Source: Bretschneidera sinensis (taxonomy: Eukaryota; Streptophyta; Magnoliopsida; Brassicales; Akaniaceae). From it: 64,000 nucleotides of DNA. A program made the position numbers and the translations under genes. Below the pieces are notes generated by a model. It saw only the letters and a list, made by a program, of their open reading frames with translations. It did no database searches and was not told where the DNA came from. The stretch lies in NCBI GenBank assembly GCA_023935145.1, contig CM043698.1:21506001-21570000 (forward strand), read 5' to 3'. Below are positions 61,381 to 64,000 of the stretch, piece by piece; position 1 is the stretch's first letter; every line of letters starts with the position of its first letter.

Positions 61381-63680
61381 TTACAAATTTTATGGAATTT
61401 ATTTGCAATTTCATAGTTTATTATGCTTGGAAAACTAGTAAACTTTAGAATTCATTTGTAAATGAGTTCAAGTTTGTAAATGAATTGAATTACATACTTC
61501 ATTTGTCACAAATCCTATCAAAATGTTTTTATTAATGATTTCCTAATTTCCTAAATTGAGTGGAATTAACAAATAGTGCAAATATATTACCTTAAGAATG
61601 TCAGGAGTAATTTCAGTTGGTCCCCTTCCAGAGGTGAAAGCTACAATTGGAGCTTCTGGGTCATGAATGCCTCTGCTTTTATGTATTTTCCCTACTGGAT
61701 TTCTGCTCAATTATTCCAACTTCAAGAGATTACTAAAAATGCTTTTAGTTGTTTTGAAATATATAAATTCCACAACCTTACCTGGTTTTGTTCAGATAAT
61801 TCTTCACTTTCTCACCATCAATTGTCGTCACACAAGTGCGAGGTAAAAGGATTCTGCACGATAGGTACTTGGATGCATCGGTACTCCAGATTACTCCTTG
61901 AGCACCAGTTTCACTAGCTAGCTCCACTGCCTGTGATGAGTGGCAGATAACATTCTTTTCCTTCGTTGCATTACCGACCAATTTAGGATCACCCTTCCTA
62001 TAAAAAGGCAGCATATAGATGTAATATGGAGTAAAATGAACTTTGATGGATAATTTAATTACCAATAAATTATAAACTTACCAGGCTGATTTTCCGATGG
62101 ATCTTAGCTCACCATTTACTCCATATACAAGTGGATAGAAAGACTCTTGAGTGGGAAAGCCATTGATCGTATTTCCCAAGATAAAGAATGACATAACGAC
62201 GACAAGCAATTCATGTCCTGAATTTTTCCGCATTTTGAAAACAGAATGAATTCTTGGTAAATATAAGAATTTACTTACGATTAAGCTTTCTCCGTTGCCT
62301 AGCTCCACCTTGCCCACAATCTTCCTATCGATGCTGCTTGATGCAACAGTCAAAATCCAGGGTGCACCATTTGTGACAGTTGATGGTGTTGGGCCAAAAT
62401 TTCCGCCTGCAGCTGAGGTCAGTATACCCCTCTTCATTGCTCGAAAGGATCCTATGGCGAGGCCATCAATAATGTATGGTCTAGTTGTGCTTGAACCAAG
62501 AGAAACCGATATCATGTCAACCCCATCATTGATAGCATCCTCGAAAGCTGCCAGAAGATCTTGTTCTTCGCAGGTATTTCCCAGAATAGTCTTCCAGCAG
62601 ACTTTGTACACGGCAATCCTGGCAGAAGGAATTCCACCTCTAGCAGTCCCTTTCGCAAGTCCGAAGAAACTTGCATTTCTCACCTCCATGCCTGCCACAG
62701 TGGACGCTGTATGAGTACCATGTCCATCAATGTCGAGCACAGATCTTTCCTCAGCAAGAGGCTCATCTCCCGTGTAGTATGACCGAGCTCCTACGATTTT
62801 GCTGCAATTTTTTTGTGAAAGAGGAATATTTTGGCATTTATCAATAATGTCATTTGGGAATAGGAATATTTTGTTACCAAAAAATTGCTATCAGATAATA
62901 TATTTTTGGACAAATTGCAAATTTTGTTCTTTTTCTTATGGTTCGATTATAATTTAATCTTTTAACTTAAAAAAGTAACAATTTAATCCTTAAACTATAT
63001 GATTCTCTTCAAATTGATCATTTTGACCAATTTTAGCCAAGTCAACCAGTCATTTTAGATGAAAATCTGACTTAACTCACCTGAATTTAAATGAAAACAT
63101 AAAAAATAATGAATTTTGGTCTAATAACACAAAATTAAGCCTCTCCCCTTTTTCTAAGAGATCAAAAAAAAAAATTTCCCCCAATCAACCTAATGCATTA
63201 ACTCTAAACTCAATTCATCCCAAATGTCATCATTCTCACTATCTTTTTCTTTCTTCCTTTTCTTTTTCTTTTTCTTTTTTTATTCCTCTTCCTCTCCATT
63301 TCTTCTTCTCCTTTCTTCTTCTTTCATCTTCTTCTTTCTCCTCTTCCTTCCTTCCAAGTCAAGCCGCCAGACTACTAACAGAGGGCATATGCAGATCAAT
63401 GGCAGAGACACGTTGGATCTGCTTGGGCAGATTGACAACACAACTTCACTAGATTTGTTTTGATGATTTCTATTTTCTACATTTTTCTTTATTGCCTTCA
63501 ATTAAATTAGTTGTTCTAGGCTTCATTGGGTGTAAGATTCAGACTCTAAGGAGCTAGTTCTTGGGTAATTGTAATTCTTCAATACCCCTTAAAAAGACAT
63601 CGAGATAGTTCTTTTTACAACATAGACAATTTTTTATTAGAAACTTAGTGCAAAAGTGTTTATAAAGTTAAAGAATTTTA

Positions 63681-63977
<297 letters not shown>

Positions 63978-64000
63978 TTAAATAAGTCGCATCCTTACTG

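Overview
The window is nuclear DNA of a flowering plant, most likely a eudicot. The evidence is intron-bearing cucumisin-like subtilase genes with GT-AG introns, a plant RING-CH (MARCH-type) ubiquitin ligase gene, and five Ty1/copia LTR retrotransposons primed by initiator tRNA-Met. I cannot name the species.

The backbone is a tandem cluster of four subtilase copies, all on the minus strand. Copy 1 runs off the left edge (1-6667), copy 2 is 31106-35921, copy 3 is 39694-44558, and copy 4 runs off the right edge (56181-64000). The ancestral gene has ten exons: signal peptide, I9 prodomain, peptidase S8 domain with Asp, His, Asn and Ser elements, and a C-terminal Fn3-like exon. Copy 1 is intact in every exon visible but carries a 5-kb copia element in intron 4. 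Copies 2, 3 and 4 carry independent inactivating lesions.

The intergenic block upstream of copy 1 (unit A, 6668 to about 31140) and the one upstream of copy 3 (unit B, 44559 to about 56220) are duplicates. Unit B keeps an intact two-exon RING-CH gene (47917-50402). Unit A has lost most of it through a deletion of about 3.57 kb, leaving a 5' fragment (9207-9382). A 95-codon ORF of unknown function is open in unit A (29187-29474) and has a nonsense codon in unit B. Copies 2 and 3 are separated only by a short spacer.

Five complete LTR elements, each with a perfect 5-bp target-site duplication, interrupt this backbone: (1) 419-5386 (+), intact in structure but full of stop codons; (2) 13043-23067 (+), a 10-kb SIRE/Maximus-like element with an extra ORF after pol and arrays of a 14-bp palindrome; (3) 23492-29106 (-), with gag largely deleted and a primer-binding site duplicated inside its LTR; (4) 36376-39551 (+), lacking integrase, RT and RNase H but with one 813-codon ORF that joins Gag-protease in frame to a segment resembling the plant Polycomb methyltransferase CURLY LEAF/SWINGER; (5) 56919-60634 (-), lacking most of RT and all of RNase H. 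A CACTA-like fragment lies in the last exon of subtilase copy 2.

The most interesting item is element 4, which looks like a retrotransposon that captured part of a host chromatin gene and kept the fusion open. Next are the palindrome arrays of element 2 and the reciprocal gene loss between the duplicated blocks.
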